64,000 nt of DNA from Actinomadura pelletieri DSM 43383 (GCF_003634705.1 NZ_RBWU01000003.1:310001-374000); one strand, 5' to 3'; numbered from the stretch's first letter, positions 18,714 to 28,886 are shown. The notes: generated from the letters alone by a model not told the origin. Numbers and translations are program-made.

Positions 18714-20027
18714 TCAGCGGGCGGGCTCGCGGTCGGGCTGGCAGACGAGGCAGGGCGTGCACCCGCGGGCCTTGGCCTCGGCGCGGGACAGGCCCTCGAG
18801 GTCGTCGGCCTCGTCGCCGATGTCCGCGATGAGGGCGCAGTCGACGCGGTGGTATCGCTTGGTCCCGCTGAGGATGCGAACCTGCAGGTCTTCGTCGGCC
18901 GGCTCGCTGGTGGGCACGGCGGCGGACTCGGCGGCAGGCTTGGCGACGGACTCGGTGGCGGGCTTCGCGGTGGGCTCGGTGACGGGCTTCGCGGTGGGCT
19001 CGGTGACGGGCTTCGCGGTGGGCTCGGCGGCGTCCGGTGTCGGCTCCCGCTCGCCGGCCTTCGACGCGGCGGCGTCCCCGGCGCCGGAGTCGCGGGACTC
19101 CGCGGGTTCGGGCGCGGACGCGTCGTCCGGCTCTTTGCCTGCGGGTCCGGTCTTCTGCGGGGCGACCAGACCGGCGACGGGCATGTCGGTGAGGGTGGGG
19201 CCCGCCGGAGAGGGCGGTGGAGTGGCCGGCTTGGGCGCGGCGTGCTGGTCCGTCCGCGGGATCTCGGCGGTGCTCTCGAACGTTCCGGCCGGCTGACCCG
19301 TGGCGGGCCACGCTCTCACGTCCTGCGAGGGTTCGCTTCCCGGGGACCTGTCCGGTTTCGGGCCGGTCGGCGCCGGATGGGCGAGACCCGCGAGGCCGCC
19401 GCCGGAACGCTCACCGCCGGGCCGTGGAGGGGTGGTCCCGGCCCCCGCCGCCCTGCCCGCGTCGGTGGACGCGGGTGCCGACGCCGCGGCGCGCGCCGCC
19501 AGTGCGGTGTCGGGCATACAGGCGGTACAGGGGCTGAACCCCTCCTCCGTGGCCTCGGCGTGGGTGAGCTCCTCCGTCTCGCGGCCGGCGAGTTGGCGAC
19601 AGGTGTCGAGGTGGTAGCGCCTGCGTCCGCGGACCACGAACACCAGCGCGTCCGGGGGGACGTCCACCGCCGGGGCGAGCGGCGTCGTCTCGTCGTCCGC
19701 CGGGCCGAGCGCCGGAACCTTCGTCTCGGCCGGAACGTACACGCCCGGTGCGGGCGGGGTGGACTTCGCGCGCCTGTCCTTCTTGGACGTCCCGCGCTTG
19801 CGGGCGGGCGGCGCGGCGACTCCCGGACCGAAGAGCTCCCTGCGACGCAGGAACACTCCGATGGCCAGGCACAGTGCGGCGACGACGCTGACGGCGATCG
19901 AAAGGTAGATCACGTACAGCGCGTCGAACTGGCCGAACACCTGGGCGTTGTCACCGTTGCCGGCGACGATTCCCGCTACCAGCAGGCCGATGGCCGCCAC
20001 CACGAGAAGTCCACTCAGGATGATCAC
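18714..20027 (-). CDS. Membrane protein with two His-Cys3 modules
   Basis: Protein of unknown function, 437 residues. Two N-terminal membrane helices (IILSGLLVVAAIGLLVAGIV and YVIYLSIAVSVVAALCLAIG) precede a cytoplasmic region with two copies of one module: RYHLDTC followed by CTAC, and at the extreme C-terminus RYHRVDC followed by CLVC. Each has His, Cys and a CxxC pair 25-35 residues later, with a conserved Ala-x3-Gly before it, suggesting a zinc site. The modules are separated by ~200 disordered residues rich in Pro, Ala, Glu and Thr. The GTG at 20027 has GGGAGAG upstream; an alternative GTG lies nine codons earlier. It is next to divIVA, so an envelope or pole role is possible but unsupported. 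Confidence 0.75.
   Translation of the reverse strand: MIILSGLLVVAAIGLLVAGIVAGNGDNAQVFGQFDALYVIYLSIAVSVVAALCLAIGVFLRRRELFGPGVAAPPARKRGTSKKDRRAKSTPPAPGVYVPAETKVPALGPADDETTPLAPAVDVPPDALVFVVRGRRRYHLDTCRQLAGRETEELTHAEATEEGFSPCTACMPDTALAARAAASAPASTDAGRAAGAGTTPPRPGGERSGGGLAGLAHPAPTGPKPDRSPGSEPSQDVRAWPATGQPAGTFESTAEIPRTDQHAAPKPATPPPSPAGPTLTDMPVAGLVAPQKTGPAGKEPDDASAPEPAESRDSGAGDAAASKAGEREPTPDAAEPTAKPVTEPTAKPVTEPTAKPATESVAKPAAESAAVPTSEPADEDLQVRILSGTKRYHRVDCALIADIGDEADDLEGLSRAEAKARGCTPCLVCQPDREPAR
18961..19032. repeat. Three 24-bp tandem repeats inside the His-Cys3 gene
   Basis: Three head-to-tail 24-bp units (18961-18984, 18985-19008, 19009-19032) encode repeated EPTAKPVT octapeptides on the minus strand. 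The first two are identical and the third differs near its end. It looks like recent slippage or unequal exchange within the disordered linker. Confidence 0.9.
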
Positions 20028-20165
20028 AGGGTCTCTCCCACTCGTTCCGACCACCCGGCTCCATCGCCGGACGACCCCGACCGGACTCCCCCCGCCGCCG
20101 GGATGGCGGCTGGTGCCATCCCCGGCGCGGCGTTCGGGAAGACCTTACTCGCGGCGGCGCCGGTC

Positions 20166-21083
20166 TCAGCGCCGGTCGTGCGGCGGGTTGTCGCCGCCGC
20201 CCGCGTGGAACGCGCCGGTCGCGGAGTGCTGCACCTGCTGGGCGTGCTCGGCGGGCGCGGAGAACGTGCCGGGGGCGGCTCCCGCGGTGGCGCCGTTGCG
20301 GTTCTCGCCGTGCTGCAGGGTGGGCTGCGGACCGGTCTGGGGGGATCCCGGCGACTGCGTGGGGGCCGCGCCGGGGACGGCGGCGAACGCGCCGGTCTCG
20401 GTGCTGCCCGCCTCGAGGTCGCGCAACTGCCCTTCCAGGTACACCTTCAGGCGGCTGCGGTACTCCCGCTCGAAGGCGCGCAGGTTGTCGACCTCGCGCT
20501 CGAGCTCCTCGCGCTGCTGCACGAGCGACCCCATGACCTGGCGGTGCCGCTCCTGCGCGTCGCGGTCGAGGGCCTCGGCGCGGGACCGGGCCTCGCTGAC
20601 GATCTGGTCGGCCTGCCGGCGGGCCTTGCCGAGGATCTCCTCGGCCTCGCGGCGGGCGCGGCCCAGGGTCTCGTCGGCCTCCCGGCGGGCGTCGGCGATC
20701 GCCTGGTCGGCGGTCTGCTGCGCGAGCGCGAGGACGCGGGCCGCGGTGTCCATGTTGTCCTCGCCGGAGGGCGCGGGGGCCATGCCGCCGAGGCCGCCGA
20801 GGGCGGGCTCCGGCTCGGGCTGCGGCTGCGGCTCGGGGCGGGGAGGCTCGGGGATCTTCTGGACGTCCGGCTTCGGCTCCACGATGGGGGCGGCCATGGC
20901 GGGAACCTTGCCGCGCAGGCACTCGGCGAGCTTGGCCCGCAGTTCCTCGTTCTCCTGGATGAGGCGGTCCAGCTCGGCCTCGACATCGTCGAGGAAGGCG
21001 TCCACCTCCTCCTCGTCGTACCCCGGCCTCAGCCTGGTGGTACTGAACTGCTTGTTCCGCACGTCGGCGGGTGTCAGCGGCAT
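20166..21083 (-). CDS. divIVA: DivIVA / Wag31 polar growth protein
   Basis: Coiled-coil scaffold that marks poles and septa and directs peptidoglycan insertion. The protein has 305 residues. The N-terminal DivIVA domain is clear (LTPADVRNKQFSTTRLRPGYDEEEVDAFLDDVEAEL to about residue 57), followed by a Pro/Glu-rich linker. A long heptad coiled coil runs from about residue 110 to 225 (repeated ARREADETLGRARREAEEIL type), and the tail is Gly/Pro/Gln-rich. It closes the dcw cluster (yggT-divIVA), which is the usual actinobacterial place. Expected to self-assemble at negatively curved membrane. Confidence 0.96.
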   Translation of the reverse strand: MPLTPADVRNKQFSTTRLRPGYDEEEVDAFLDDVEAELDRLIQENEELRAKLAECLRGKVPAMAAPIVEPKPDVQKIPEPPRPEPQPQPEPEPALGGLGGMAPAPSGEDNMDTAARVLALAQQTADQAIADARREADETLGRARREAEEILGKARRQADQIVSEARSRAEALDRDAQERHRQVMGSLVQQREELEREVDNLRAFEREYRSRLKVYLEGQLRDLEAGSTETGAFAAVPGAAPTQSPGSPQTGPQPTLQHGENRNGATAGAAPGTFSAPAEHAQQVQHSATGAFHAGGGDNPPHDRR

Positions 21084-21132
21084 GTTCGTCTCCTTGGCGC
21101 GCTTGGAGTCTGTCCCAAAGGACGGTATCCGA

Positions 21133-21417
21133 TCAGAGCCTCTGCACGAAGATGATCAAGACCCAGACCACAAGGATGAGCACGGTGAAGCTGAGGTCCA
21201 GCGCAACGTTACCCAGTCGTATGGGCGGGATGAAGCGCCTCAGGAATTTCAGTGGCGGATCGGTGACGGTGTACGTCGCTTCGGCGATCACCAGAACAAC
21301 CCCGGTCGGCTTCCACTGCCGGGCGAACGACTGCAGGACCTCCAGGATCAACCTCCCGATCAGGAACAGGAGGAAGAAGTACAGGATCACCTGCAGCACG
21401 GTTCCAACGATACTCAC
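21133..21417 (-). CDS. YggT family membrane protein
   Basis: Small membrane protein of 94 residues with two hydrophobic segments (VGTVLQVILYFFLLFLIGRL and ALDLSFTVLILVVWVLIIFV). The loop between them contains the YggT motif TDPPLKFLRRFIPPIRLG. It lies between sepF and divIVA, as in most Gram-positive dcw clusters. The family is linked to division and osmotic protection, and its molecular role is not known. Confidence 0.93.
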   Translation of the reverse strand: MSIVGTVLQVILYFFLLFLIGRLILEVLQSFARQWKPTGVVLVIAEATYTVTDPPLKFLRRFIPPIRLGNVALDLSFTVLILVVWVLIIFVQRL

Positions 21418-21455
21418 GGGTACTCTCGCATCCGACTCTCGCGCATCTCCGGGTC

Positions 21456-21992
21456 TCAGCTCTGGTTGAAGAACCCTCGTTCGGCCATCCGAGCCTTGTC
21501 CTCCGCCGTCACCTCCACGTTGGCGGGCGACAACAGGAACACCTTGTTCGTAACACGCTCGATGCTCCCATGGAGGCCGAACACGAGACCTGCCGCGAAG
21601 TCGACCAGACGCTTGGCGTCGCTGTCGACCATCTCGGTCAGATTCATGATCACCGGCGTGCCCTCCCTGAAGTGCTCTCCGATGGTCCGCGCCTCGTTGT
21701 AGGTCCTAGGGTGCAGCGTAGTGATGCGCGCAAGGTCGGTGGTACCGGACTCGTACAGCGCCACGGAACGTCGCTCGATCGTCGACGCGGAGTGATGGTC
21801 ACGTTCGCTGTCCGTCGCGTCCTCGGCTCGGGTAAGCTGACCGCCGGATTCGTCCTCGCGGCGACGGCCCTGCCCGGTGTCGAGGTCCTCGTCGTAGGCG
21901 TCGTATTCGTCGTAGTCGCCGTACTTGTCGTCGTACCGATCGTCCTCCACAAGGCCGAGGTAGACCGCCATCTTGCGCATCGCGCTGGCCAT
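21456..21992 (-). CDS. sepF: SepF cell division protein
   Basis: FtsZ membrane anchor of 178 residues; actinomycetes lack FtsA, so SepF should tether the Z-ring. The N-terminus [18 protein letters not shown] is the amphipathic membrane helix. A disordered segment rich in Asp and Tyr follows (repeated YDxY), then the SepF core [44 protein letters not shown] to SANVEV-type strand, and FFNQS at the end. The ATG at 21992 has GGGAGGGA upstream. It should bind the FtsZ C-terminal peptide encoded 1.6 kb upstream in the same cluster. Confidence 0.96.
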   Translation of the reverse strand: MASAMRKMAVYLGLVEDDRYDDKYGDYDEYDAYDEDLDTGQGRRREDESGGQLTRAEDATDSERDHHSASTIERRSVALYESGTTDLARITTLHPRTYNEARTIGEHFREGTPVIMNLTEMVDSDAKRLVDFAAGLVFGLHGSIERVTNKVFLLSPANVEVTAEDKARMAERGFFNQS

Positions 21993-22095
21993 ACGTCCCT
22001 CCCTGTCCTGTGGTCGCGGCCCCGGGCGCGTCCGGCGCCGTTCGTCGGACTGATCGTGGCGGGCCCGCGTAGCGACGGGTACCACTGGGGGGACA

Positions 22096-22833
22096 TTACC
22101 TGACGATTGCCCGTCGGCCGCCGAGCAACGCCGTACCGACCCGCAGGTGTGTCGCGCCGCACGCGATGGCCTGTTCCAGATCGCCGCTCATACCCGCAGA
22201 GACGATCCGGGCATCCGGATGGTTCCCTCGCAGATCCGCCGCGATCGCGGCGAGTTCGGTGAAGGCGGGCAGCGGGTCCGCGCCGAGCGGCGCGACCGCC
22301 ATCACGCCGCCGAGCTCCAGACCGTCCGCCCCGGCGATCTCGTCGGCGAGCCGCGGCACCTCGGCCGGGGCGGCGCCGCCGCGTCCCTGTTTCCCGGCCG
22401 CTTCGCCGGGCGCCGCCTCGTCCAGAGAGACCTGGACGAGACAGCGCAGGGTGCGGCCCGCGCGGACGGCGGCGTCCGACAGCGCGGAGACCAGTCTCGG
22501 CCGGTCGACCGAGTGGACGACATCGGCGTACCCGGCGACGGCCCGGGCCTTGTTGGTCTGGAGGCGTCCGACGAAGTGCCAGGTCAGCGGGAGGTCGGCG
22601 CATTCGGCGGCCTTCGGCCGCGCCTCCTGGTCACGGTTCTCGCCGACCTCGGTGAGGCCGAGCCCGGCCAGCAGCCGCACATCGGAGGCGGGAAAGGTCT
22701 TGGTGACCGCGATCAGCGTGATCTCGTCCTCGTTCCGTCCGGCGGCGGCGCAGGCGGCGGCGACGCGGGCGCGGACGGCGGCGACGCCCTCGGCGATCTC
22801 GGCGCGGCGCTTCTCCGGATCGTCGTGGGTCAC
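22096..22833 (-). CDS. YggS/PLPBP family pyridoxal phosphate homeostasis protein
   Basis: PLP-binding TIM-barrel protein of 245 residues without known catalysis; it buffers PLP and affects amino-acid pools. Motifs are [18 protein letters not shown], containing the PLP lysine, then [35 protein letters not shown] and [27 protein letters not shown]. The GTG at 22833 overlaps the pgeF stop as GTGA. Its place between pgeF and sepF is conserved in actinobacteria. Confidence 0.95.
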   Translation of the reverse strand: MTHDDPEKRRAEIAEGVAAVRARVAAACAAAGRNEDEITLIAVTKTFPASDVRLLAGLGLTEVGENRDQEARPKAAECADLPLTWHFVGRLQTNKARAVAGYADVVHSVDRPRLVSALSDAAVRAGRTLRCLVQVSLDEAAPGEAAGKQGRGGAAPAEVPRLADEIAGADGLELGGVMAVAPLGADPLPAFTELAAIAADLRGNHPDARIVSAGMSGDLEQAIACGATHLRVGTALLGGRRAIVR

Positions 22834-23558
22834 GAGTCCTCCCTGAGCCAGACGAACCCGGCGAAGCGGCCGGTGCGGCCGTCGCGCCGGTAGGAGAAGA
22901 GGTCCGGGTCCTCGATGGTGCAGCGCGGATCGACATGGGCGCCGGTGACGCCGCCCGCGGCGAGCTGCTCGACGACGCCCGCGCGGATGTCGAGGCCGGG
23001 CGTGCCCGCGGACGTGGTCGCGTACGCGGCGGGGACGACGGCGGCGACGTCGTCCCGCATGCCGGCCGGGACCTCGTAGCAGCGGCCGCACGCGGCGGGG
23101 CCGATCGCGGCGGTCATCCGCGCGGGGTCGGCGCCGCGTTCGCACATCGCCTTCAGCAGGGCCGGGACGACTCCCGCGGCGGTGCCGGGACGGCCGGAGT
23201 GGGCGGCGCCGACGATCCCGGCGACGGGGTCGGCGAGCAGGACGGGCGCGCAGTCGGCGACGAGGACGCCGAGGGCGATGCCGGGAACGGTCGTGACGGT
23301 CGCGTCGACCGCGCCGGGGGACTCGGGGGAGGTGACGTACGCGACGTCGGCGCCGTGCACCTGCCGCATCCAGACGGTGCGGGCGGGGTCGAGGCCGAGC
23401 GCGGCGGCGGCGCGGCGCCGGTTGTCGTGGACGGCGGCGGGGTCGTCGCCGACCGCGCCGCCGAGGTTGAGGGAGTCGTAGGGGGCGGTGCTCACGCCAC
23501 CGGCGCGGCCGGTGAAGGCGGCGCCGACGCCGTCGCCCAGGGCGACGGCGGTGATCAC
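22830..23558 (-). CDS. pgeF: PgeF/YfiH family multicopper-type (laccase-domain) protein
   Basis: Protein of 242 residues in the YfiH/DUF152 family. E. coli PgeF edits wrongly incorporated amino acids in the peptidoglycan precursor; other members were described as purine nucleoside phosphorylases. Zinc-site motifs are present: MRQVHGADV (His), [14 protein letters not shown] (Cys) and [15 protein letters not shown] (His; HAGWRG in many homologues). The [12 protein letters not shown] loop is also present. Starts and stops overlap ftsZ and yggS by four bases each, so it is translated with them. The HSGRPG variant keeps the ligand His. Confidence 0.93.
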   Translation of the reverse strand: MITAVALGDGVGAAFTGRAGGVSTAPYDSLNLGGAVGDDPAAVHDNRRRAAAALGLDPARTVWMRQVHGADVAYVTSPESPGAVDATVTTVPGIALGVLVADCAPVLLADPVAGIVGAAHSGRPGTAAGVVPALLKAMCERGADPARMTAAIGPAACGRCYEVPAGMRDDVAAVVPAAYATTSAGTPGLDIRAGVVEQLAAGGVTGAHVDPRCTIEDPDLFSYRRDGRTGRFAGFVWLREDS

Positions 23559-25108
23559 TTCAGGAAGTCGGGGACGTCGAGGTCGTCGTCCTCGTCGAAC
23601 ACGACGGGACGGCGGCGCTGCCCGGACGAGGCGGGGCCGCCGTCGTTCTCCCCCGCGTGCACGCGGGAGGGGGTCTGGTCGGACGGCGGGCGCGGCGCGG
23701 GCGCGCGCGAACCGCCGGTGTCGGCGCCCGATCCGGTGGGATCGCGGTCGGCGGGCGGCGGACCCGGCTGCGGTGCCGGGGGCGGCGGGCCCTCCGGCCG
23801 CGCGGGCTCGTCGCGTCCGGCGACGGACCGGTCGTCCTGCCCCTGCGGCCGGGCCGGCGGGGGCGACTGCGCCCGGTCGCCGTCGTGCCGCTGCGGCGGG
23901 GCCGGCGCGGCGGACGCCGGGGCGGTGGCGGCGGGAGCCGCGGCGGCCTGCGCCACCGACTGCTGGGCGCCCGGCCGCTGGGACGACTGGTGCCCGGACT
24001 GGTGCGCGGACTGGTGCGCGGCGTCCGACCGGCCGACACGGCTGGGGATCGGGTTGGCCTGCGGGGAGGTGGGCGTGGACGGCGTGGACACCGGCGGCGG
24101 CCCGGGACGCGGCGGCGGGGGCAGTCGCCTGCTCTCCGGCTCGGGGCCCGACCGGGCGGGCCGGCCCTCGTCGAACCCGGCCGCGATCACCGTGACCCGG
24201 ACCTCGTCGCCGAGCGCGTCGTCGATGACCGCGCCGAAGATGATGTTGGCGTCGGGCGCGGCGGCGTTGGACACCAGCTGCGCCGCCTCGTTGATCTCGA
24301 ACAGGCCGAGGTCGGAGCCGCCGGAGATGGACAGCAGCACGCCGTGGGCGCCGTCGATGCTGGCCTCCAGCAGCGGGCTGGAGATCGCCATCTCGGCGGC
24401 GGCGACCGAGCGGTCGTCGCCGCGGGCGGAGCCGATGCCCATCAGCGCCGACCCGGCGCCCGACATGACGGACTTGACGTCGGCGAAGTCCAGGTTGATC
24501 AGGCCGGGCGTGGTGATCAGGTCGGTGATGCCCTGGACACCGGACAGCAGCACCTGGTCGGCGGCCTTGAACGCGTCCAGCACGCTGACCTGGCGGTCGG
24601 AGATGGACAGCAGCCGGTCGTTGGGGATGACGATGAGGGTGTCGACCTCGTCGCGCAGCGTCTCGATGCCCGCCTCGGCCTGCATGGCGCGGCGCTTGCC
24701 CTCGAAGCTGAACGGGCGGGTGACCACGCCGATCGTCAGGGCGCCGAGCGAGCGGGCGATGTTGGCGACCACGGGCGCGCCGCCGGTGCCGGTGCCGCCG
24801 CCCTCTCCGGCGGTGACGAACACCATGTCGGCGCCCTTGAGGACCTCCTCGATCTCCTCTCGGTGGTCCTCGGCGGCCTTACGGCCGACATCGGGGTTGG
24901 CGCCGGCGCCGAGTCCCCGGGTGAGCTCGCGGCCCACGTCCAGTTTCACGTCGGCGTCACTCATCAGCAGCGCCTGGGCGTCCGTGTTGATCGCGATGAA
25001 CTCGACGCCCTTGAGTCCCTCTTCGATCATCCGGTTGACGGCGTTGACGCCGCCGCCGCCGATGCCGACGACCTTGATGACCGCGAGGTAGTTCTGCGGT
25101 GCTGCCAC
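23555..25108 (-). CDS. ftsZ: FtsZ, tubulin-like division GTPase
   Basis: Forms the Z-ring. The protein has 517 residues, longer than the usual 380-420. The GTPase core is complete: [18 protein letters not shown] near residue 15, the tubulin signature GGGTGTGG at about 103-110, and the T7 loop [11 protein letters not shown]. The globular part ends near residue 316. A ~190-residue linker rich in Pro, Gln, Ser and Ala follows, then the conserved C-terminal peptide DLDVPDFLK, which binds SepF. GTG 25108 is preceded by GGAAAGG at about 9 bases. Further upstream codons do not extend homology. A 462-bp control region precedes it. Confidence 0.97.
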   Translation of the reverse strand: MAAPQNYLAVIKVVGIGGGGVNAVNRMIEEGLKGVEFIAINTDAQALLMSDADVKLDVGRELTRGLGAGANPDVGRKAAEDHREEIEEVLKGADMVFVTAGEGGGTGTGGAPVVANIARSLGALTIGVVTRPFSFEGKRRAMQAEAGIETLRDEVDTLIVIPNDRLLSISDRQVSVLDAFKAADQVLLSGVQGITDLITTPGLINLDFADVKSVMSGAGSALMGIGSARGDDRSVAAAEMAISSPLLEASIDGAHGVLLSISGGSDLGLFEINEAAQLVSNAAAPDANIIFGAVIDDALGDEVRVTVIAAGFDEGRPARSGPEPESRRLPPPPRPGPPPVSTPSTPTSPQANPIPSRVGRSDAAHQSAHQSGHQSSQRPGAQQSVAQAAAAPAATAPASAAPAPPQRHDGDRAQSPPPARPQGQDDRSVAGRDEPARPEGPPPPAPQPGPPPADRDPTGSGADTGGSRAPAPRPPSDQTPSRVHAGENDGGPASSGQRRRPVVFDEDDDLDVPDFLK

Positions 25109-25570
25109 GACGAGGGGCCTTTCCGCTCTCTCCGACCGCCCTGCCGGGTCTGCCGACCCGCCGCCGCGGTATTTCCTGACCTGTGTGCACTTCTGGGCCG
25201 AGCCCGAGCCGGACCGGCCGGGAAGACCGGTTTCCCGAACCCTCACCCTCAACTTGAGGCTTACAGTTATGTCAACCTGAGGACTGATACGGACAGTAGG
25301 GCGGCCTTACGGCCAGGGTCAACTAACCTCCCGGCGTGTCGCACTGGGCACGGATTTGCCCAGGTTGGCGAAGGGCCTCTGACTCCGCTCGGCGCAGCGT
25401 CCGTCACGGCGTCCGTCACGGCGTCCGTCGCCATCCGCCCTCCCACCGGTTCGTCCAACGGTCGTTCCGCCGGAACGCCCGCCGACCCGTCCGTCCGGGC
25501 CGACCGTTCAAGCGTGCCCCATCACACGGCCGGATTCGCCGCGACACACGCACCGGACCCGAACGATCGC
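25109..25570 (-). promoter_or_regulatory. ftsQ-ftsZ intergenic region, candidate ftsZ control site
   Basis: This is the largest gap inside the dcw cluster (462 bp). On the minus strand TTGACA (25275-25270) and two copies of CCTCARGTTGA lie 23 bp apart. The downstream copy is a perfect palindrome, CCTCAAGTTGAGG (25247-25259). No clear -10 follows at 16-18 bp. Upstream are a 7-bp hairpin (CTGGGCA/TGCCCAG, ~25343-25362) and a 12-bp direct repeat (GTCCGTCACGGC at 25399 and 25411, partly a third time). ftsZ is known to have its own promoters in actinomycetes, so a local promoter and operator are expected here. Confidence 0.5.
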
Positions 25571-26314
25571 TCACTTCGTCTTGAGGACGTCGGGTGAACT
25601 GACGTCCACGGTACGGACGGCACGTCCTTCCGCGGTCCGCCACAGAGCCTCCAGGAGCCGGATCTTCTCGTATGCCCGTTCGTCTGCGCCCCACACCACC
25701 GTCTGGCCGCCTCTCAGGTGAAGGGTGACGGTGTCGGGTTCGGTCGCCGCGACCTCGCTCAGCTTCCCGCGCATCTGTTCCGGCAGGCCGGACAGGACGG
25801 CGAGCGCCGCGAGGGACGTCCGGTCGGACGGTCCGGGCGAGGCGACCGTCAGCGTCGGAAGTCCCGCCGGGCGCGACTCGCCGTCGGCGACGACGACGCC
25901 GTGCCGGTCGACCTGGTGGTACCGGCCGCCCCGTTCCACCACGGCCACGGGCACCCGTTCCCGGACGACGATGCGCACCGTGCCCGGCCAGTCCCGTTCG
26001 ACCTCGGCGGACTCGACCTCCCTGAGCCGCTCGACCCGTTCCCGGACCGCTCCGGTCCCGAGCCGCGCCATCGGCGTGCCGAGGTCGACCCCGGCGGCGG
26101 CGACGATCCGGTCGCGGGGCGCCAGCGCGGAGCCCGTCACCTCGACATGCCGGACGACCAGCAGGCGGGAGCCGAGCAGCACCCACGTCACGGCGCCGAG
26201 CGCACCCAGGATGAGCAGGGTGACCAGGACCGCCTTCCACCGGTTCGGACGGCGGCGCGGCTCGTCCGCCGGGTCCGCGTCCGCCGCGGGCAGGCTCGTC
26301 CCCGTCTCGGTCAT
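25571..26314 (-). CDS. ftsQ: FtsQ/DivIB cell division protein
   Basis: Bitopic divisome protein of 247 residues that bridges FtsL, FtsI and FtsW. A short cytoplasmic N-terminus is followed by one membrane helix (AVLVTLLILGALGAVTWVLL, about residues 28-47). A POTRA domain begins LLVVRHVEVTGSALAPRDRI, and the FtsQ domain follows with RDWPGTVRIVVRERVPVAVV and YEKIRLLEALW. The family length is normal. It lies between murC and ftsZ, with a 71-bp gap to murC; no murB is present between them, as in several actinomycete families. Confidence 0.96.
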   Translation of the reverse strand: MTETGTSLPAADADPADEPRRRPNRWKAVLVTLLILGALGAVTWVLLGSRLLVVRHVEVTGSALAPRDRIVAAAGVDLGTPMARLGTGAVRERVERLREVESAEVERDWPGTVRIVVRERVPVAVVERGGRYHQVDRHGVVVADGESRPAGLPTLTVASPGPSDRTSLAALAVLSGLPEQMRGKLSEVAATEPDTVTLHLRGGQTVVWGADERAYEKIRLLEALWRTAEGRAVRTVDVSSPDVLKTK

Positions 26315-26385
26315 GACCTCAGCTTGGCAGCGATCCGCCCGCGCGCCGCCGACCGTCCGGCCGGCGGCGTGTCACCCCGGCCCGT

Positions 26386-27795
26386 TCACGATCCGGCGAG
26401 TCGCTCCAGGACGAGGGGGCCGAGTTCCGTCACGTCCCCGGCGCCGAGTGTGATGACGACGTCGCCCGGCCGGGCGTGCGACGCGGCGACACCGGGCGCC
26501 TCGTCCCGGACGGGCACGTACACCGACCGGGTGCCGGTGGGGACGGCGTCGGCGACCAGCGCGCCCGTCACACCGGGCTCCGGGTCCTCCCGCGCGCCGT
26601 AGACGTCGAGGACGACGGCGGTGTCGGCGAGGCCGAGCGCCGCGCCGAACTCGGCGGCGAAGAACCGGGTGCGGCTGTACAGGTGCGGCTGGAACACCGC
26701 GACGATCCGCCCGTCCCCGCCCTTCTCGCCGAGGTAGTCGCGGGTGGCCTCCAGGTCGGCGGTCAACTCCGTCGGATGGTGGGCGTAGCTGTCGAACACC
26801 TCGACGCCGCCCGCCTCGCCCTTGCGCTCCAGCCGCCGCATCGCGCCGCCGAAGGCGGCCAGGCCCGCGCGGACGGGCGCGTCGTCCACGCCGAGCGCGC
26901 GCGTGACCGCGACGACGGCGGCGGCGTTGATCGCGTTGTGCCGTCCGGGGACGCCGAGCGTGATCTCGCCGCTCCCCTCGATCTCGAACCGGGAACCGAG
27001 ACCGCGCGGGGTGAATCCGGTGACGCGCAGGTCGGCGCCCTCGCCCTCCCCGTACGTCCGGACGGTGAGGCCCCGGGCCCGCGCCCGTCCGGCCAGTTCC
27101 ATCGCGACCGGGTCGTCGGCGCACGCCACGAGCGTCCCGCCGGGTTCGACGCGGTCGACGAACTTGGCGAAGTTCTCCTTCACCCGGTCGAAGCCGCCGT
27201 AGTTGTCGAGATGGTCGGCCTCGACGTTGGTGACGACGGCGACGTGCGGCGTGTACATCAGGAACGAGCCGTCGCTCTCGTCGGCCTCCGCGACGAACAC
27301 GTCGCCGGTGCCCTCGTCGGCGCCGAGGCCGGTGGTGACGAGCTGCCCGCCGATGCAGTAGGACGGGTCGGCGTCCGCGTGCTGGAGCGCGACCGTGAGC
27401 ATCGACGTCGTGGTGGTCTTGCCGTGGGTTCCGGCGACCGCGACCGCGCGGCGCCCCGCCATCAGCGACGCGAGCGCGGCGGAGCGGTGCAGGACGCGCA
27501 GGCCGCGTTCCCGGGCGGCGACCAGTTCGGGGTTGGTGTCGCGGATCGCGGTGGACACCACCACCGTGTCGGCGTCGCCGACGTGCGCGGCGTCGTGCCC
27601 GACGAAGACCTTGGCGCCGAGGTCGCCGAGCTGGGCGAGCAGCTCTGAGTCGCGCGCGTCGCTACCGGACACGGTGAGGCCGCGGCGCAGCATGATGCGG
27701 GCGATGCCGGACATCCCCGCCCCCCCGATCGCGATGAAGTGGACCCGGCCGAGATCTCCGGCGGGCACGACCTCGCGTGGATCGATCAGGCTCAT
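26386..27795 (-). CDS. murC: UDP-N-acetylmuramate--L-alanine ligase
   Basis: Mur ligase of 469 residues that adds the first amino acid, L-Ala, to UDP-MurNAc with ATP. The Rossmann-like start [22 protein letters not shown] is typical of MurC, followed by the P-loop [26 protein letters not shown] and the C-terminal [14 protein letters not shown] and FQPHLYSRT motifs. The ATG at 27795 overlaps the murG stop as ATGA, so earlier in-frame codons are unlikely. Cytoplasmic step of the precursor pathway encoded across this cluster. Confidence 0.97.
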   Translation of the reverse strand: MSLIDPREVVPAGDLGRVHFIAIGGAGMSGIARIMLRRGLTVSGSDARDSELLAQLGDLGAKVFVGHDAAHVGDADTVVVSTAIRDTNPELVAARERGLRVLHRSAALASLMAGRRAVAVAGTHGKTTTTSMLTVALQHADADPSYCIGGQLVTTGLGADEGTGDVFVAEADESDGSFLMYTPHVAVVTNVEADHLDNYGGFDRVKENFAKFVDRVEPGGTLVACADDPVAMELAGRARARGLTVRTYGEGEGADLRVTGFTPRGLGSRFEIEGSGEITLGVPGRHNAINAAAVVAVTRALGVDDAPVRAGLAAFGGAMRRLERKGEAGGVEVFDSYAHHPTELTADLEATRDYLGEKGGDGRIVAVFQPHLYSRTRFFAAEFGAALGLADTAVVLDVYGAREDPEPGVTGALVADAVPTGTRSVYVPVRDEAPGVAASHARPGDVVITLGAGDVTELGPLVLERLAGS

Positions 27796-28886
27796 CGGCC
27801 GGCGCCCGCGGAGCGGACCACGTCGTGCACCATCCGCGCGAGCGCGACGTCGGCGTCCCGCCGCCCCATCTTCCCGGCGGCCTCCGACATGTGCGCGACG
27901 CGCGCCGGGTCGGCCAGCACCGGCAGCAGGTTCCGCGCGATCCAGTCGGCGGACAGCTCGGCGTTGTCGACGAGCAGGCCGCCGCCGCCCGCCACGATCG
28001 GCTGGGCGTTCAGGCGCTGCTCGCCGTTGCCGATCGGCAGCGGCACGTACACCGCGGGCAGCCCCACGGCCGCCAGTTCCGCGCAGGTCATCGCGCCCGC
28101 CCGGCACATCGCCATGTCGGCGGCGGCGTAGGCGAGGTCCATCCGGTCGCAGTACGGGATCGTGACGTACTGCGGGCCGCCGGTCGCCGGCTCGGGCTCC
28201 TCGGTGTTCTTCGGCCCGACGATGTGCAGCACCTGGATGCCCGCCTGCCGGAAGTACGGCGCGGCCGCCACGGCGGCCTGGTTGAGCGAGCGCGCGCCCT
28301 GCGAGCCGCCGAAGATCAGCAGGGTGGGCAGGTCGGGCAGCAGCCCGAAGTACGAGCGGGCCTTGTCGCCCATCGCGAGCCGGTCGAGCGCGGCGATCTC
28401 CCGGCGCAGCGGGATGCCGACGAACGTGGCGTTCGGCAGCGGCGAGTCGGCGTGCGACACCGCGACGTGCTCGGTGAAGCGGGCGCCGAGCTTGTTGGCC
28501 AGGCCCGGCTTGGGGTTGGCCTCGTGGACGATGATCGGCACCTTCCGCTTGCGCGCGGCCAGGTAGCCGGGGGTCGCGACATAGCCGCCGAACCCGACCA
28601 GGATGTCGGCCCGGGCCTGGTCGAGCACCGCCGCCGCCGCGTTGATCGCGCCGCGCAGCCGACCGGGGACCGACAGCAGCTGCGGGGTCAGCGTGCGCGG
28701 CAGCGGCACCGGCGGGATCAGGGCGAGCTCGTAGCCGCGCTGCGGGACGAGGCGGGTCTCCAGTCCCCGCTCCGTGCCGAGGCAGACGATCCCGACGTCG
28801 GGATCGCCCCGGCGCAGCGCGTCCGCGAGAGCCAGGGCGGGCTCGATGTGTCCGGCGGTGCCGCCGCCGGCCAGGACAACCCTCAT
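27792..28886 (-). CDS. murG: MurG N-acetylglucosaminyltransferase (lipid II synthase)
   Basis: GT28 glycosyltransferase of 364 residues that adds GlcNAc to lipid I at the inner membrane face. Hallmarks are the N-terminal glycine loop [60 protein letters not shown] and the donor-binding [24 protein letters not shown]. The ATG at 28886 gives the canonical start. A 43-bp gap separates it from ftsW, and it overlaps murC by four bases. Confidence 0.97.
   Translation of the reverse strand: MRVVLAGGGTAGHIEPALALADALRRGDPDVGIVCLGTERGLETRLVPQRGYELALIPPVPLPRTLTPQLLSVPGRLRGAINAAAAVLDQARADILVGFGGYVATPGYLAARKRKVPIIVHEANPKPGLANKLGARFTEHVAVSHADSPLPNATFVGIPLRREIAALDRLAMGDKARSYFGLLPDLPTLLIFGGSQGARSLNQAAVAAAPYFRQAGIQVLHIVGPKNTEEPEPATGGPQYVTIPYCDRMDLAYAAADMAMCRAGAMTCAELAAVGLPAVYVPLPIGNGEQRLNAQPIVAGGGGLLVDNAELSADWIARNLLPVLADPARVAHMSEAAGKMGRRDADVALARMVHDVVRSAGAGR

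Noticed and set aside
25270..25275. TTGACA as the -35 of an ftsZ promoter
   Set aside because: No acceptable -10 hexamer occurs 16-18 bp downstream on the minus strand, so it is reported only as part of a control region.
26315..26385. Missing or decayed murB between murC and ftsQ
   Set aside because: The 71-bp gap contains no remnant; absence of murB from this cluster is normal in several actinomycete families.
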